Shown in pieces: positions 36,214 through 45,663 of a DNA stretch of 64,000 nt. Position 1 is the stretch's first letter; each line of letters opens with the position of its first letter. The position numbers were made by a program, and so were the translations under genes. The stretch covers positions 1 to 64,000 of the forward strand of contig JAJYDX010000007.1 of NCBI GenBank assembly GCA_021777135.1, in the 5' to 3' direction. Source of the DNA: a bacterium. GTDB taxonomy: Bacteria > SZUA-79 > Acidulodesulfobacterales > Acidulodesulfobacteraceae. The notes under the pieces are model-generated. The model did not search any database, had not been told where the DNA came from, and saw only the letters and a list, made by a program, of their open reading frames with translations.

Positions 36214-39009
36214 ATGAAAAAGACCGTCCTGTTATTATTTCTTTTAATGATAAGTATTTGTTTTTTCGCGACGGTTTTAACAAAAATTTCCAGCGCAAAA
36301 AGCACTTCGAATATTTACGGAATTTCTTCCGGAGAGTACACGATAAAATCTATAAAATACAAGATGCCTACCGGTATTCCCCTGAAAGAAATAAGAGATT
36401 TTGTATTCTTAAAGAAAGGAAATAAATTTAATATGCGCTATTTGGAAAAAACGGTGAAAGCGCTTTATGCGACCGGTTATTTTTCCAATGTCGCAGTTTA
36501 TTCCAAAATTAATAAAAAACTAAAAACAATTTTTTTAAAATTCATTTTTTTTCCTAAAATATATATAGGAAGCGTAAATATATCCGGACTTAAAGAAACG
36601 GGAATAAAGACGGCAAAAATACTTGGCTCTATTCCAATAAAAAAAAACGGACAACTTTTAAAATATTATAAGAGCTTAAGTAAAGATAAAATAAAAAAGA
36701 TTTTGCTTAATGGAGGATATCCCGATGCAAAAATTAACATAGCAAGCAATATATTTAAAAAATCGGGAAAATATATAATAAATATAGGCATTATTGCAGG
36801 TAAACCTGTTTTAATTTCTAGTATATCGGTTAATCTTAAGTTGTATTATCCTAAAAAAAAGGTTAAAGCACTTGTTGATAAGCTTATATCTGGTCCGTTA
36901 AACCTGTACAATCTGCAAAAGCTTAGAAAAAAGATTTGGGACCTGTATAAAAACAACGGTTATCTTAACGCCGTTGTAGAAAAGCCTGAAATTACTTATA
37001 TCTCTAAATATAAAGCTCATGTCGTTTTCAATGTTCATCCGGGTTATAAAATAGAATTTCACTTTACAGGAGCTAATCCGCTTAAACAAAAATTCATTGA
37101 AAATTCGGTGTTGGGAATAAAAAATGTGCTTATTTTCGATGATGGAACTTTCAAAGCATTTCAAAGGGTTTTGAAAGATTTTTTTAAAAAAGAAGGTTAT
37201 TTTTTTGTAAAAGTTTCCTTTAAGGCAAAAAAGAACGCAAAGGTTAAGATTATTAATTTATATTATGAAATTAAAAAAGGACATAAGGTAGAAATAAAAA
37301 AAATAGTGATAAGCGGGAATAAGCCCTTTACCAGGGAAACTATAACTTCGCTTATGAAAACCGGTGAAACTTCTTTTTTTAACAGAAAATATTTTTGTAA
37401 AAAAAGGCTCAACAACGATATAGCGAATATAGAAAATTACTACAATAATGAAGGCTATCTTTCAGCCGCCGCTTCTTATAATTTGAAATTCGCCGCCGAT
37501 AAAAAAAGCGTTTCTATTTTTCTTCATATAAACAAAGGATTTCCTACAGTCGTTAAAAAGGTTTATATCAATGGTCTTCCAAAAATTTTAAAAACAGATA
37601 AAAAACTGGAAGATTATTTTTTGAAAATGCAAAATCTGCCTTTCTATATAATTAAAGCTGAAAATGGGAAAAACCTGCTTTCTACAAAACTTGCCGATTC
37701 CGGTTTTGTTTTTTCAAAGGTTAAGTTAGATATAAAATATTCCAAAGATAAAAAAAACGTAGTTCTTTATTATTCTATGGAAAGCGGTCCGAGAGTCCGC
37801 ATAAAAAATATTTTAATAATAGGAAATACCCTTACAAAAACGTATTTTATAAAAAGCCTTTTACTTTTTAAAAAAGGGCAGTTTTACAGCCAAAAAAAAA
37901 TAATAGATACTCAGAGCAGGCTATACAGGGCTGGAATATTTAATTACGTAAATATTAAGGTTGATAATCCAGAGGTTAAAAAACCTGATAAAAACATAAT
38001 AGTAAAAGTAAAAGACATAAAGCCCTTAGATTTAAGTTTTGGCGCCGGTTATGGAACATATACCAGATATAAAGGCTTTATACAGATAGAAAATAACAAT
38101 CTTTTTGGCACAGGCAAATCAATCGCGGCACGCTTTTCAAAAAGCGCGATATATACCAATCTTCTTTTAAATTATTATGACCGCGCGGTATATAATTACA
38201 GAGGGCTTGCGTTCAACGCGCAGGGTCTGGACACCGATATAATAACTTTAAATTATACCATGCGTAAACAGGGGGCGGCGGTTTCCCTTATAAGACGTTT
38301 TAACAATCAGTTGAAAGGACTACTTTCCTATGGAATGTTTTACGATTATCTTTCGGGACTTAATCCGGGTGCCGAAATAACGCCGCGGGACACAGGCTTT
38401 ACCAGAATAAGTTCCGTTTCCGCTTCCCTAATATATAATTCTAAGAATAACATATTTAATCCGACTTCCGGAAATTTGACGACGTTAAGATTTTCATATT
38501 CAAATTTTTTAATAGATTCGCAAATTAATTTTTTTAAGATATTTTTTCACTCCGAGGAATACATTCCATTTATCGATGGAACAGTTTTTTTATATTCGCT
38601 GCGTTTTGGTTATATAAAGCCTATTTCTCCTACGACCCAGCTCCCTATAAACGAAAGATTTTTTCTAGGCGGCAGAACTACCGTAAGAGGTTTCCCTCAG
38701 GATTCAATAGGATTAGTCAATTTAAATCCATACAGTTTCCCTATAGGCGGCGATGCTATGGAAAATTATAATTTACAACTAAACATCCCTGCTTATAAAA
38801 ATATAAATTTTTTTATATTTCAAGACGGAGGAAACGTATTTTTAGACAGCGCCGACATAAGACCCTTAGCGTTGTATAAATCAGCCGGGGCAGGTATAAT
38901 GTATTTATCACCGATTGGACCCATAAGTTTTTCGTACGGTTTTATACTTACGAGAGAGCCTTATTGGCCTGCCGGCGGAATTAATTTTACCGTAGGCACG
39001 TCATTTTAA
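36214..39009 (+). CDS. Omp85-family outer-membrane assembly protein with seven POTRA-like repeats
   Basis: A 931-residue outer-membrane protein. A signal peptide (about 1-28) is followed by seven POTRA-like repeats, roughly beginning at residues 42, 112, 190, 272, 356, 444 and 524, recognisable by recurring [NG]GY/AGxF-type turns and G-x-P/T strand pairs. A 16-strand-type barrel then includes the lid-loop signature GGRTTVRGF, and the chain ends in phenylalanine (TVGTSF). BamA usually has five POTRAs and TamA three. Proximity to tamB suggests TamA function, but size and repeat number allow BamA; both are possible, so no symbol is given. Confidence 0.88.
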   Translation: MKKTVLLLFLLMISICFFATVLTKISSAKSTSNIYGISSGEYTIKSIKYKMPTGIPLKEIRDFVFLKKGNKFNMRYLEKTVKALYATGYFSNVAVYSKINKKLKTIFLKFIFFPKIYIGSVNISGLKETGIKTAKILGSIPIKKNGQLLKYYKSLSKDKIKKILLNGGYPDAKINIASNIFKKSGKYIINIGIIAGKPVLISSISVNLKLYYPKKKVKALVDKLISGPLNLYNLQKLRKKIWDLYKNNGYLNAVVEKPEITYISKYKAHVVFNVHPGYKIEFHFTGANPLKQKFIENSVLGIKNVLIFDDGTFKAFQRVLKDFFKKEGYFFVKVSFKAKKNAKVKIINLYYEIKKGHKVEIKKIVISGNKPFTRETITSLMKTGETSFFNRKYFCKKRLNNDIANIENYYNNEGYLSAAASYNLKFAADKKSVSIFLHINKGFPTVVKKVYINGLPKILKTDKKLEDYFLKMQNLPFYIIKAENGKNLLSTKLADSGFVFSKVKLDIKYSKDKKNVVLYYSMESGPRVRIKNILIIGNTLTKTYFIKSLLLFKKGQFYSQKKIIDTQSRLYRAGIFNYVNIKVDNPEVKKPDKNIIVKVKDIKPLDLSFGAGYGTYTRYKGFIQIENNNLFGTGKSIAARFSKSAIYTNLLLNYYDRAVYNYRGLAFNAQGLDTDIITLNYTMRKQGAAVSLIRRFNNQLKGLLSYGMFYDYLSGLNPGAEITPRDTGFTRISSVSASLIYNSKNNIFNPTSGNLTTLRFSYSNFLIDSQINFFKIFFHSEEYIPFIDGTVFLYSLRFGYIKPISPTTQLPINERFFLGGRTTVRGFPQDSIGLVNLNPYSFPIGGDAMENYNLQLNIPAYKNINFFIFQDGGNVFLDSADIRPLALYKSAGAGIMYLSPIGPISFSYGFILTREPYWPAGGINFTVGTSF

Positions 39010-39024
39010 AATTGAAAAATAAAT

Positions 39025-40356
39025 ATGAATTTCGTAAACGAACGGAGAGACGAAAAAAATCCGCGGTATATTAATAAAAGCCTAAAAAAAGGATTTTCTA
39101 CCGGAAGCACAAGCGCCGCAGTTATAAAAGCATCCATTAAATATTATTTTGATGAGAAAAAATTCTCGGCTGTAACAATAAAAATGCCTGGAGGCGAATA
39201 CGCTTACCTGGATATCGCCGAATTAGAAAGATACAGGTTTTACGAAAATGGAAATATTATTGCGAAAGCCGCCGCCATTAAAGATTCCGGTAGCGATGAA
39301 TCTGACGTAACGGGAGGGATAAGAATATGCGCGGATTTTACCGTAATAGATAGGGGTAATAAAAGTGAATTTCTCGGATTGAAAAAATATTATGAAAAAA
39401 TATCCGTTTATAATATAATAAAATGTCCCATTAATAATGAGGATAAAACCGTCACTATAATACTTGCGTCGTCAAAGGGAGTGGGTATAGCGACAAAACG
39501 GGGTCTGCCGGTCAGAGTCGGTTTTGTCGCCGTCAATCCGGTTCCTTTTGCGATGATAGAACTCGCCGCAAAAGAAGAATTATGTTTTTGGATAAAAAAA
39601 AATGCGTTAAATTTAAGTTCGTTAAATAATAAAATATTTTTTTCTGTATTATATATACCTGAAGGTGAGGAAATTGCCAAGAAGACTTTAAACGGGAGAC
39701 TCGGCATAGAGGGCGGGATAAGCATACTTGGCACTAACGGTTATGTTATGCCGGTTTCGGCTAAAGCATGGCTTGAAACCATAAAAGCGTCTTTGAAATT
39801 TTTATCGGAAAATAATATCAATACATGCGTTTTTACTCCGGGAAGGTATAGCGAAAAGATAGCGTTAAAAATTCTTGACTGTCTTCCTCATGAAAGTTTT
39901 ATAGAAATAGGCGATTTTATAGCATATTCCATAAGAAAAGCACTAGAATCTGGCATGAAAAATATTATTTTTACAGGTCAGTTCGGAAAAATTATAAAAA
40001 TTGCGCAAGGAGAAAGAAATACTAATGCAAAATACAGCAGTTTAAATTTGAATTTTCTGGGAGAAACGGCTAAGAAAGCTGTCGAAAAAATAGGAGGTCA
40101 TGAAAGCAGAGAAGCAGGAGATCTAATATACAACCTTATCGTCGGCTCTAATACTTCCAGGGAGGCATATGGGCATATAATGTCGTCCGAGTTTAAAATT
40201 TATTCTGATATTATCTTAGAAAATATATTAATAATTGCGGCCATTAATTTGTCTAAAACCGCTGGAAAAGAAGTAAACATAGAGATTATACTTATATCAT
40301 ACGACGGAAAAGAGATAAAAAGAATTAAGGTTCATAAAGGTAAAATTTTGAAGTAG
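39025..40356 (+). CDS. cbiD: Cobalt-precorrin-5B C1-methyltransferase CbiD
   Basis: A 443-residue enzyme of the anaerobic B12 route that methylates C1 of the contracted ring. The N-terminal KGFSTGSTSAAVIKAS and KMPGGEYAYLDI match CbiD, as do SKGVGIATKRGLPV, GTNGYVMPVS and FTGQFGK. It is longer than the typical 350-380 residues because of loops near 90-140. It starts 15 bases after the Omp85 gene, with no B12 riboswitch in front. It begins a tightly packed cbi run. Confidence 0.93.
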   Translation: MNFVNERRDEKNPRYINKSLKKGFSTGSTSAAVIKASIKYYFDEKKFSAVTIKMPGGEYAYLDIAELERYRFYENGNIIAKAAAIKDSGSDESDVTGGIRICADFTVIDRGNKSEFLGLKKYYEKISVYNIIKCPINNEDKTVTIILASSKGVGIATKRGLPVRVGFVAVNPVPFAMIELAAKEELCFWIKKNALNLSSLNNKIFFSVLYIPEGEEIAKKTLNGRLGIEGGISILGTNGYVMPVSAKAWLETIKASLKFLSENNINTCVFTPGRYSEKIALKILDCLPHESFIEIGDFIAYSIRKALESGMKNIIFTGQFGKIIKIAQGERNTNAKYSSLNLNFLGETAKKAVEKIGGHESREAGDLIYNLIVGSNTSREAYGHIMSSEFKIYSDIILENILIIAAINLSKTAGKEVNIEIILISYDGKEIKRIKVHKGKILK

Positions 40357-40410
40357 TATAATTAAATTATCTGAAATCAAATATATAAAAGGGGGATAAA
40401 AAATTTATAA

Positions 40411-41970
40411 ATGGCAAAAAAAGTTCATATAGTTGGCGTATCCCAGTGTTTTTTAGAATCTGCAAAAAAACAGGTTTTAGATTTACTCATAGATAAAAAA
40501 AACAGAATAGATGCAGTTTTTGCAAAAAAAGACGATTTAAATCTTCTTTTATGGACAAGAGAGCAAATTTCCTCTATAAATAAAAGCATTGTATTCGAAA
40601 ATAGCGGAAATCTGACCCGTTTAAATAACGCTCCAATATTTTACGATAGCAAGATGAAATTTATAACAGATTATATAAAAGAAAACCTTGGCAAAAAAAA
40701 TATTTTAGTTCTGGCTAACGGAGACCCCAATTTTTTTGGAATCGGCGGAACTATATTAAACATGTTAAAAGAAAACGAAAAAAGATTCGTAGAAGTCTAT
40801 CCGGCTGTCAGTTTTATGCAGGCAGGCTTTGCCAAATTAAAAATCCCTATGACCGATGCTTCGGTGATAAGTTTGCACGGCAGAGATTTTAAATATATAT
40901 ACGACGCTATATTTTCCGGAAAGCGCACGATAGGCATATATACGGACGATATTAATAATCCCAATAAGATATATACGGAACTTGATGAAAAAGGCTTATT
41001 GGAAGAATTCGAATTTTACGTGCTTGCCGAATTATGCACTAAGAATGAAAAGATTTATAAAAGTTTTACAAAAGAGATTTTGGAAGATATCGGCGGCAAA
41101 AAAAATATTGTAATATTAAACGCCAAAAATAAAAAAAACGTGGAATTAGGTTCCGGCGACAGGCTTAAAAATATTGTCCTGGGCATAGACGACGACAAAT
41201 ATATTCATGCTGCCGGAGAACCAACTAAAAAAGAAATCAGGGCTGTAAGCTTGTGCTTAATGAATTTAAAAGCCGATTCCGTAATTATAGACGCCGGGTG
41301 CGGCAGCGGCAGCATAAGCATTGAAGCATCCGCTATAGCTCATAAAGGAACTGTTTATTCAATAGATAAAAATGAAATTAAGATAGACAATCTTAAAAAT
41401 AACATAAAAAGATTTGGAAGGCATAATATTGAACCTATTTTAGGCGAGCTTCCCTTAGTAATGAAAAATACCTTAAAGATCGGGCAGGCGGATTCTATAT
41501 TTATCGGGGGAGGAGGAAGCAGGGATATAAAAATAATTTTAAAGGAATCTCTCCATATCTTAAAAAATCAAGGCGTTATAGTTATGAATATTATTACTAT
41601 TGATTCGTTAAATAGCGTTCTGGCGTTTATTAAAGATTATTCGTCGAAAGGCAATAAGAACGAGGACGGAAATATTGAAATAAAATATGAGATTATATCG
41701 GTTAACGTGTCAAGATTAAAGTCTATTAGGGAAGATTCATATTTTCAGGCATTAAACCAGATATTTATCGTTAAAATTATTAAGTCGGTTAAACATCGCG
41801 ATTCACATTTAAATCCAAAAGTTTCGCGTTCGGAACGCGGGAGGACACTTACTTTTAAGATTGAACGCAATAATAATGAAGACGCGCCTAACGTTAAAAT
41901 TAGGAATAAAAGCATTAAAAGCGTTAAGGTTGAAAACTCAGAAAAAAATAAAGAAGACAAAAATGATTGA
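40411..41970 (+). CDS. cbiET: Fused CbiE-CbiT precorrin C5,C15-methyltransferase/decarboxylase
   Basis: A 519-residue fusion. Residues 1-220 are a tetrapyrrole methylase (CbiE: LVLANGDPNFFGIG, EVYPAVSFMQAGFA). Residues about 270-455 are a class I methyltransferase (CbiT: VIIDAGCGSGSISIEAS) that methylates C15 and decarboxylates the acetate chain. Such fusions are known as CobL/CbiET. The last 60 or so residues form a charged tail outside the family core (from KSVKHRDSHLNP), and its DNA contains the palindrome CGCGTTCGGAACGCG at 41825-41839. GGGGGATAAA precedes the start at some distance. The stop overlaps cbiL by eight bases. Confidence 0.92.
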   Translation: MAKKVHIVGVSQCFLESAKKQVLDLLIDKKNRIDAVFAKKDDLNLLLWTREQISSINKSIVFENSGNLTRLNNAPIFYDSKMKFITDYIKENLGKKNILVLANGDPNFFGIGGTILNMLKENEKRFVEVYPAVSFMQAGFAKLKIPMTDASVISLHGRDFKYIYDAIFSGKRTIGIYTDDINNPNKIYTELDEKGLLEEFEFYVLAELCTKNEKIYKSFTKEILEDIGGKKNIVILNAKNKKNVELGSGDRLKNIVLGIDDDKYIHAAGEPTKKEIRAVSLCLMNLKADSVIIDAGCGSGSISIEASAIAHKGTVYSIDKNEIKIDNLKNNIKRFGRHNIEPILGELPLVMKNTLKIGQADSIFIGGGGSRDIKIILKESLHILKNQGVIVMNIITIDSLNSVLAFIKDYSSKGNKNEDGNIEIKYEIISVNVSRLKSIREDSYFQALNQIFIVKIIKSVKHRDSHLNPKVSRSERGRTLTFKIERNNNEDAPNVKIRNKSIKSVKVENSEKNKEDKND

Positions 41971-42748
41971 TAAAAAATTATTTGTGGTAGGCGTAGGACC
42001 GGGAGACCCTGAACTAATTACCTTAAAAGCGGTCAACACGCTTATTAAAAGCGATTTTATATTTTATCCGAATGTTTGCGGGGGTAAGAATAAAATAGCG
42101 TACGATATTATAAAAAATGCTTTTAAATTTGCTTGCGTGCCAGATTTTGCCGAAGAGAGGCTTATTCCCCTAAAAGTCGAAATGAAGCGTTCAAGCGGTA
42201 GAAACAAAGATTTATATAATGAAAACGCCGTTAAAATAATTGAAAAACTAAAAGAAGGGGTATGTTCATATGTTACGTTAGGCGACCCTATGTTTTACAG
42301 TACCTATTGGGGGATTTATAACGCCATTAAAGAAACCTTAAACTCCGTCATTTACGAAAAAGAAAAAGAGTCCGGCAAAATAGACATAATCATTATTAAC
42401 GGAGTTTCTTCCTTTAATTATTCTTTGGGATTAATCGTAGAACCGTTTATAATCAAAAACAGTTCTGTTTTAATATCGGTTCCGGTTAAAAAAGATTTTG
42501 CGGAAATAAAAAAAGAAATAAAATTCATTGCCGATAAGTTTCCTAAGCCGCAGATTATAGCTTTTATGAAAGCGGGCGGTTATGTAAAAGAAATTTTAAA
42601 AGCATTTAAAGAGTTATGTGACAAAGAATTAGAAGACGGCATGCTTAAGCTCTATTTAATCGAAAAATCTATGCTTATAGAAAATTTTACCGAAAGGAAA
42701 GAATTAAACTTCGATTATTTTTCTATTTTTATTGGAGTTTTTTTATAA
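41963..42748 (+). CDS. cbiL: Cobalt-factor II (precorrin-2) C20-methyltransferase CbiL
   Basis: A tetrapyrrole methylase of about 261 residues. The N-terminal KLFVVGVGPGDPELITLKAV and YVTLGDPMFYSTYWG fit CbiL/CobI, the enzyme adding a methyl group at C20. The start is placed at the ATG at 41963, because the open frame further upstream (from 41861) lies inside cbiET and would put a basic extension before the conserved strand. The gene overlaps cbiET by eight bases. Confidence 0.92.
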   Translation: MIDKKLFVVGVGPGDPELITLKAVNTLIKSDFIFYPNVCGGKNKIAYDIIKNAFKFACVPDFAEERLIPLKVEMKRSSGRNKDLYNENAVKIIEKLKEGVCSYVTLGDPMFYSTYWGIYNAIKETLNSVIYEKEKESGKIDIIIINGVSSFNYSLGLIVEPFIIKNSSVLISVPVKKDFAEIKKEIKFIADKFPKPQIIAFMKAGGYVKEILKAFKELCDKELEDGMLKLYLIEKSMLIENFTERKELNFDYFSIFIGVFL

Positions 42749-42749
42749 T

Positions 42750-43541
42750 ATGATAAAAAAAGACAAGCCTAAAATTTATTTCGTATCGGCAGGTCCGGGC
42801 GATCCGGAGCTTTTAACAGTAAAAGCCTTAAAAATATTAAAAAAATCAGATGCTGTTTTTTATGCCGGTTCTTTAATTAATCCGGCTATGCTAAAAGTTA
42901 TAAAAAGAAACGCCGAATTAATTGACATGAAAATCCTAGATTTTGAGCAAATTAAAGAAATGCTTAAAAACATATTAAAACAAGGCATTATAGTTTCTAT
43001 TTTACACGCAGGGGATTCCTCGATATATTCCGCAATAAACGAACAAATGAATTATCTGGAAGAAATGGCTATAGAATACGAGATTATACCCGGAGTAACG
43101 GCTGCGTTTGCCGCGAGCGCCGCAAACGGTACTATTATGACCCTGCCGGACATATCGCAGGCGGTAATATTTTGCAGAGGAGAAGGGAGAACCGGCAAAA
43201 TGCCGGAAGGACAGGATATAAAGAGCCTTGCAAAACATAAAGCTACTATGGCAATTTATCTAAGTTTCGGAATAATAGATAATGTAGCGCGGGATCTAAA
43301 AGAATACTATCCGGAAAATACCCCTTGCCTGATTGCAAAAGACGTATCTTTAAACAGCCAAATTTTGATAAATTGCCAGTTAAAAGACGTGGTTAAAAAA
43401 ACTAAAGATTTTTCCGTTAAAAATATGGCTGTTTTAATAGTCGGGGAAGCTTTGAGGGGAAAATATTTTAAAGAGAACAGGTCGAAACTTTATGATAAGA
43501 GCTTTTCGCACGGGTTTAGAAACGGTAGAAATACAATCTGA
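42750..43541 (+). CDS. cbiF: Cobalt-precorrin-4 C11-methyltransferase CbiF
   Basis: A tetrapyrrole methylase of about 263 residues with KIYFVSAGPGDPELLTVKAL, AVFYAGSLI, LHAGDSSIYSA, EIIPGVTAAFAASA and TMAIYLS, the CbiF/CobM pattern. The start at 42750 is preferred over the TTG at 42732 because GGAG lies 12 bases before the ATG. The 3' end overlaps cbiG by 50 bases. Confidence 0.94.
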   Translation: MIKKDKPKIYFVSAGPGDPELLTVKALKILKKSDAVFYAGSLINPAMLKVIKRNAELIDMKILDFEQIKEMLKNILKQGIIVSILHAGDSSIYSAINEQMNYLEEMAIEYEIIPGVTAAFAASAANGTIMTLPDISQAVIFCRGEGRTGKMPEGQDIKSLAKHKATMAIYLSFGIIDNVARDLKEYYPENTPCLIAKDVSLNSQILINCQLKDVVKKTKDFSVKNMAVLIVGEALRGKYFKENRSKLYDKSFSHGFRNGRNTI

Positions 43542-44829
43542 CAGCGTATTTAAGATTACTAATATAGCTCTAATAATAATTTCAGAAAATTCTTTAAAGA
43601 ATACCGCCGAAATATTTAAAGGCATAATTAATAATATTAAGGTCGGCTCTCAGTCAGATAACCCGGAAATTATTAATATAAATTTTTTTATTGAAGAAAA
43701 AAAAACCAAGCTAATCAACGGAGCTTTAAATTTATTGGCTGAATCGGCAGCGTTTAAACAGCATTCTGAAGCATTGGTAACGTTTAGACGGGTAAACGCC
43801 TCGGTTAATTTATATAAAAAGTTATCAGAAGATTTTTTTATTAAAAATTTGTTTTCAGGATACGATTATATTTTATTTTTTCTGGCTGTAGGTGCGGTAG
43901 TCAGGATTATAGCACCATTCTTGAATGATAAATTCAACGATCCCGGAGTCGTAGCCATAGACGAAGGCGGTAAATTCGTCGTCAGCCTTCTTTCCGGGCA
44001 TACCGGAGGCGCCAATAAACTTGCGGCTGATGTCGCTGGTTATATAGGAGGCGGCGCTGTACCGGTAGTTACTACGGCTACCGATGCGACCGAAAATTTT
44101 TCTCTAGATATGTTTGCTGATAAATTCGGTTTATTTATAGAAGACGGGATGTCAAAAATAAAAATATTCAATAAAGCGTCTCTTAAAGGAGAGCATATAG
44201 ATTTATTAATTGATGATTCAGATACTTTTAATGTTAATATAAAAAAAATGAAGTTATATATAAACGGTTTTAAAAACGCAAAAAAAATCAATTTATTAAA
44301 AGATAAAAATTTAGATACATGTAATCATAATAATAAAAAGACCGTTATTATCTCTTTTATGGATTTTTTAAAAAATACCGCTAAAATGGAAAATTTTGTT
44401 TTTTTAAGACCAAAATGTTTAATTTTAGGAATAGGATGCAATAAAAATACCAGTTTCGACGAGATAGAGAAATTTATATCTGCGTTATTCGTAGAAAATC
44501 ATTTATCGCTTAATTCAATTCGTAACATAGCTACTATAAACATTAAAAAAAATGAAACCGGATTATTGGAATTTGGGTATAAATACTCAGATTTTATAGA
44601 TTATTATGATAAAGACGATATAAACGACTTTATTATTTCAAATTCAAAAAATAATAAAAATTCTGCTAATAAGAAAATTGAGCAGTCAGCAAGCTTTAAA
44701 TATACGGGCGCTTATTCCGTATGCGAACCTTGCGCCGCTATGTCGGCAAATAGCGGAGGAAAGCTTCTTATAAAAAAGCAAAAAAAAGGAAACGTTACTG
44801 CTGCGGTAGCATTGGTTAATAAAATTTAA
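43492..44829 (+). CDS. cbiG: Cobalt-precorrin-5A hydrolase CbiG
   Basis: A 445-residue enzyme that opens the delta-lactone and releases the two-carbon fragment during ring contraction. The central domain has FLAVGAVVRIIAPFL, DEGGKFVVSLLSGHTGGAN and PVVTTATDA. The C-terminal CbiG domain has LGIGCNKNTSFDEIE, TINIKKNETGL and GKLLIKKQKKGNVTAAVA. It is longer than usual (about 330-370) owing to insertions rich in Asn and Lys. The visible start lies within cbiF; a later non-ATG start cannot be excluded. Confidence 0.92.
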   Translation: MIRAFRTGLETVEIQSDSVFKITNIALIIISENSLKNTAEIFKGIINNIKVGSQSDNPEIININFFIEEKKTKLINGALNLLAESAAFKQHSEALVTFRRVNASVNLYKKLSEDFFIKNLFSGYDYILFFLAVGAVVRIIAPFLNDKFNDPGVVAIDEGGKFVVSLLSGHTGGANKLAADVAGYIGGGAVPVVTTATDATENFSLDMFADKFGLFIEDGMSKIKIFNKASLKGEHIDLLIDDSDTFNVNIKKMKLYINGFKNAKKINLLKDKNLDTCNHNNKKTVIISFMDFLKNTAKMENFVFLRPKCLILGIGCNKNTSFDEIEKFISALFVENHLSLNSIRNIATINIKKNETGLLEFGYKYSDFIDYYDKDDINDFIISNSKNNKNSANKKIEQSASFKYTGAYSVCEPCAAMSANSGGKLLIKKQKKGNVTAAVALVNKI

Positions 44830-44859
44830 CAATAAATTTAAACAGGTATTATTAAAATA

Positions 44860-45663
44860 ATGACAATGAATTTTGGAAAAATTACCGTTATAGGGACTGG
44901 TCCCGGCGATACGAAACATTTAAGCGAAAAGGCTTTAGAGGCTATTAAGTCGTCGGAAATAGTAATCGGTTACTCATCGTATTTAAAACAGATAGGGCAT
45001 ATACTTAACGAGAATCAGGAAAAAATGCCGTTTAATATGAAAGACGAAATTAGGAGATGCGAAACGGCAGTTAAAAAATCTTTGGAGGGCAAATCCGTAG
45101 CTCTCGTTTCAGGCGGAGACGCCGGCATTTACGGTATGAGCGGTCTTTTACTGGAAATCATAGATAAAGAATCCCTTACCGGAAAAATTTCAGTGGATTT
45201 TGTACCCGGAATACCGGCTTTTTGTGCAGCGGCGGCGGCGGCTGGAGCACCGCTGACTAATGATTTTTGCGTAATTTCGCTTTCTAATCTTTTGACGCCG
45301 TGGGAAGATATAGAAAAAAGATTAAGGGCGGCGGCATCCGGCGGTTTCGTTATAATAATTTATAACCCTAAAAGCATGAAAAGAAAAGAAGGGCTTACCG
45401 ACGCAAAAAATATTTTGCTGGAAAGTATCGAAAATAACAGACCCGCCGTTATCGCAAATGCGGTAACAAGACCAGACGAAGAAATAGTTATAACGACCCT
45501 TGAAAACATTGACAGGTTTGACATGGTAGGCATGAATACGACTATAATAATAGGAAACGAAAACACATATGTTAATGATTTATATATCATAACAAAAAGA
45601 GGTTATGGAAATAAATACGACTTAAGTAAAAAAAATATATTGGAGGAACATAAAACATTATGA
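44860..45663 (+). CDS. cbiH: Cobalt-precorrin-3B C17-methyltransferase CbiH
   Basis: A 267-residue tetrapyrrole methylase that methylates C17 during ring contraction. Motifs KITVIGTGPGDTKHLSEKA, SGGDAGIYGMSG, DFVPGIPAFCAAAAAAGAPL and IIYNPKSMKRKEGL match CbiH/CobJ. It closes the cbi run. Its stop overlaps the next gene by four bases (ATGA), so a sugar-nucleotide enzyme appears to be coupled to it. The rest of the pathway (such as cbiA, cbiC, cbiJ, cbiK) is not in the window. Confidence 0.93.
   Translation: MTMNFGKITVIGTGPGDTKHLSEKALEAIKSSEIVIGYSSYLKQIGHILNENQEKMPFNMKDEIRRCETAVKKSLEGKSVALVSGGDAGIYGMSGLLLEIIDKESLTGKISVDFVPGIPAFCAAAAAAGAPLTNDFCVISLSNLLTPWEDIEKRLRAAASGGFVIIIYNPKSMKRKEGLTDAKNILLESIENNRPAVIANAVTRPDEEIVITTLENIDRFDMVGMNTTIIIGNENTYVNDLYIITKRGYGNKYDLSKKNILEEHKTL

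Noticed and set aside
39010-39024. Possible cobalamin riboswitch ahead of cbiD
   Set aside because: Only 15 bases separate the Omp85 gene from cbiD, too short for a riboswitch, and no B12-box is seen.
41861-41962. Upstream extension of cbiL
   Set aside because: It lies within cbiET and adds a basic stretch absent from the family; the ATG at 41963 gives the conserved N-terminus.
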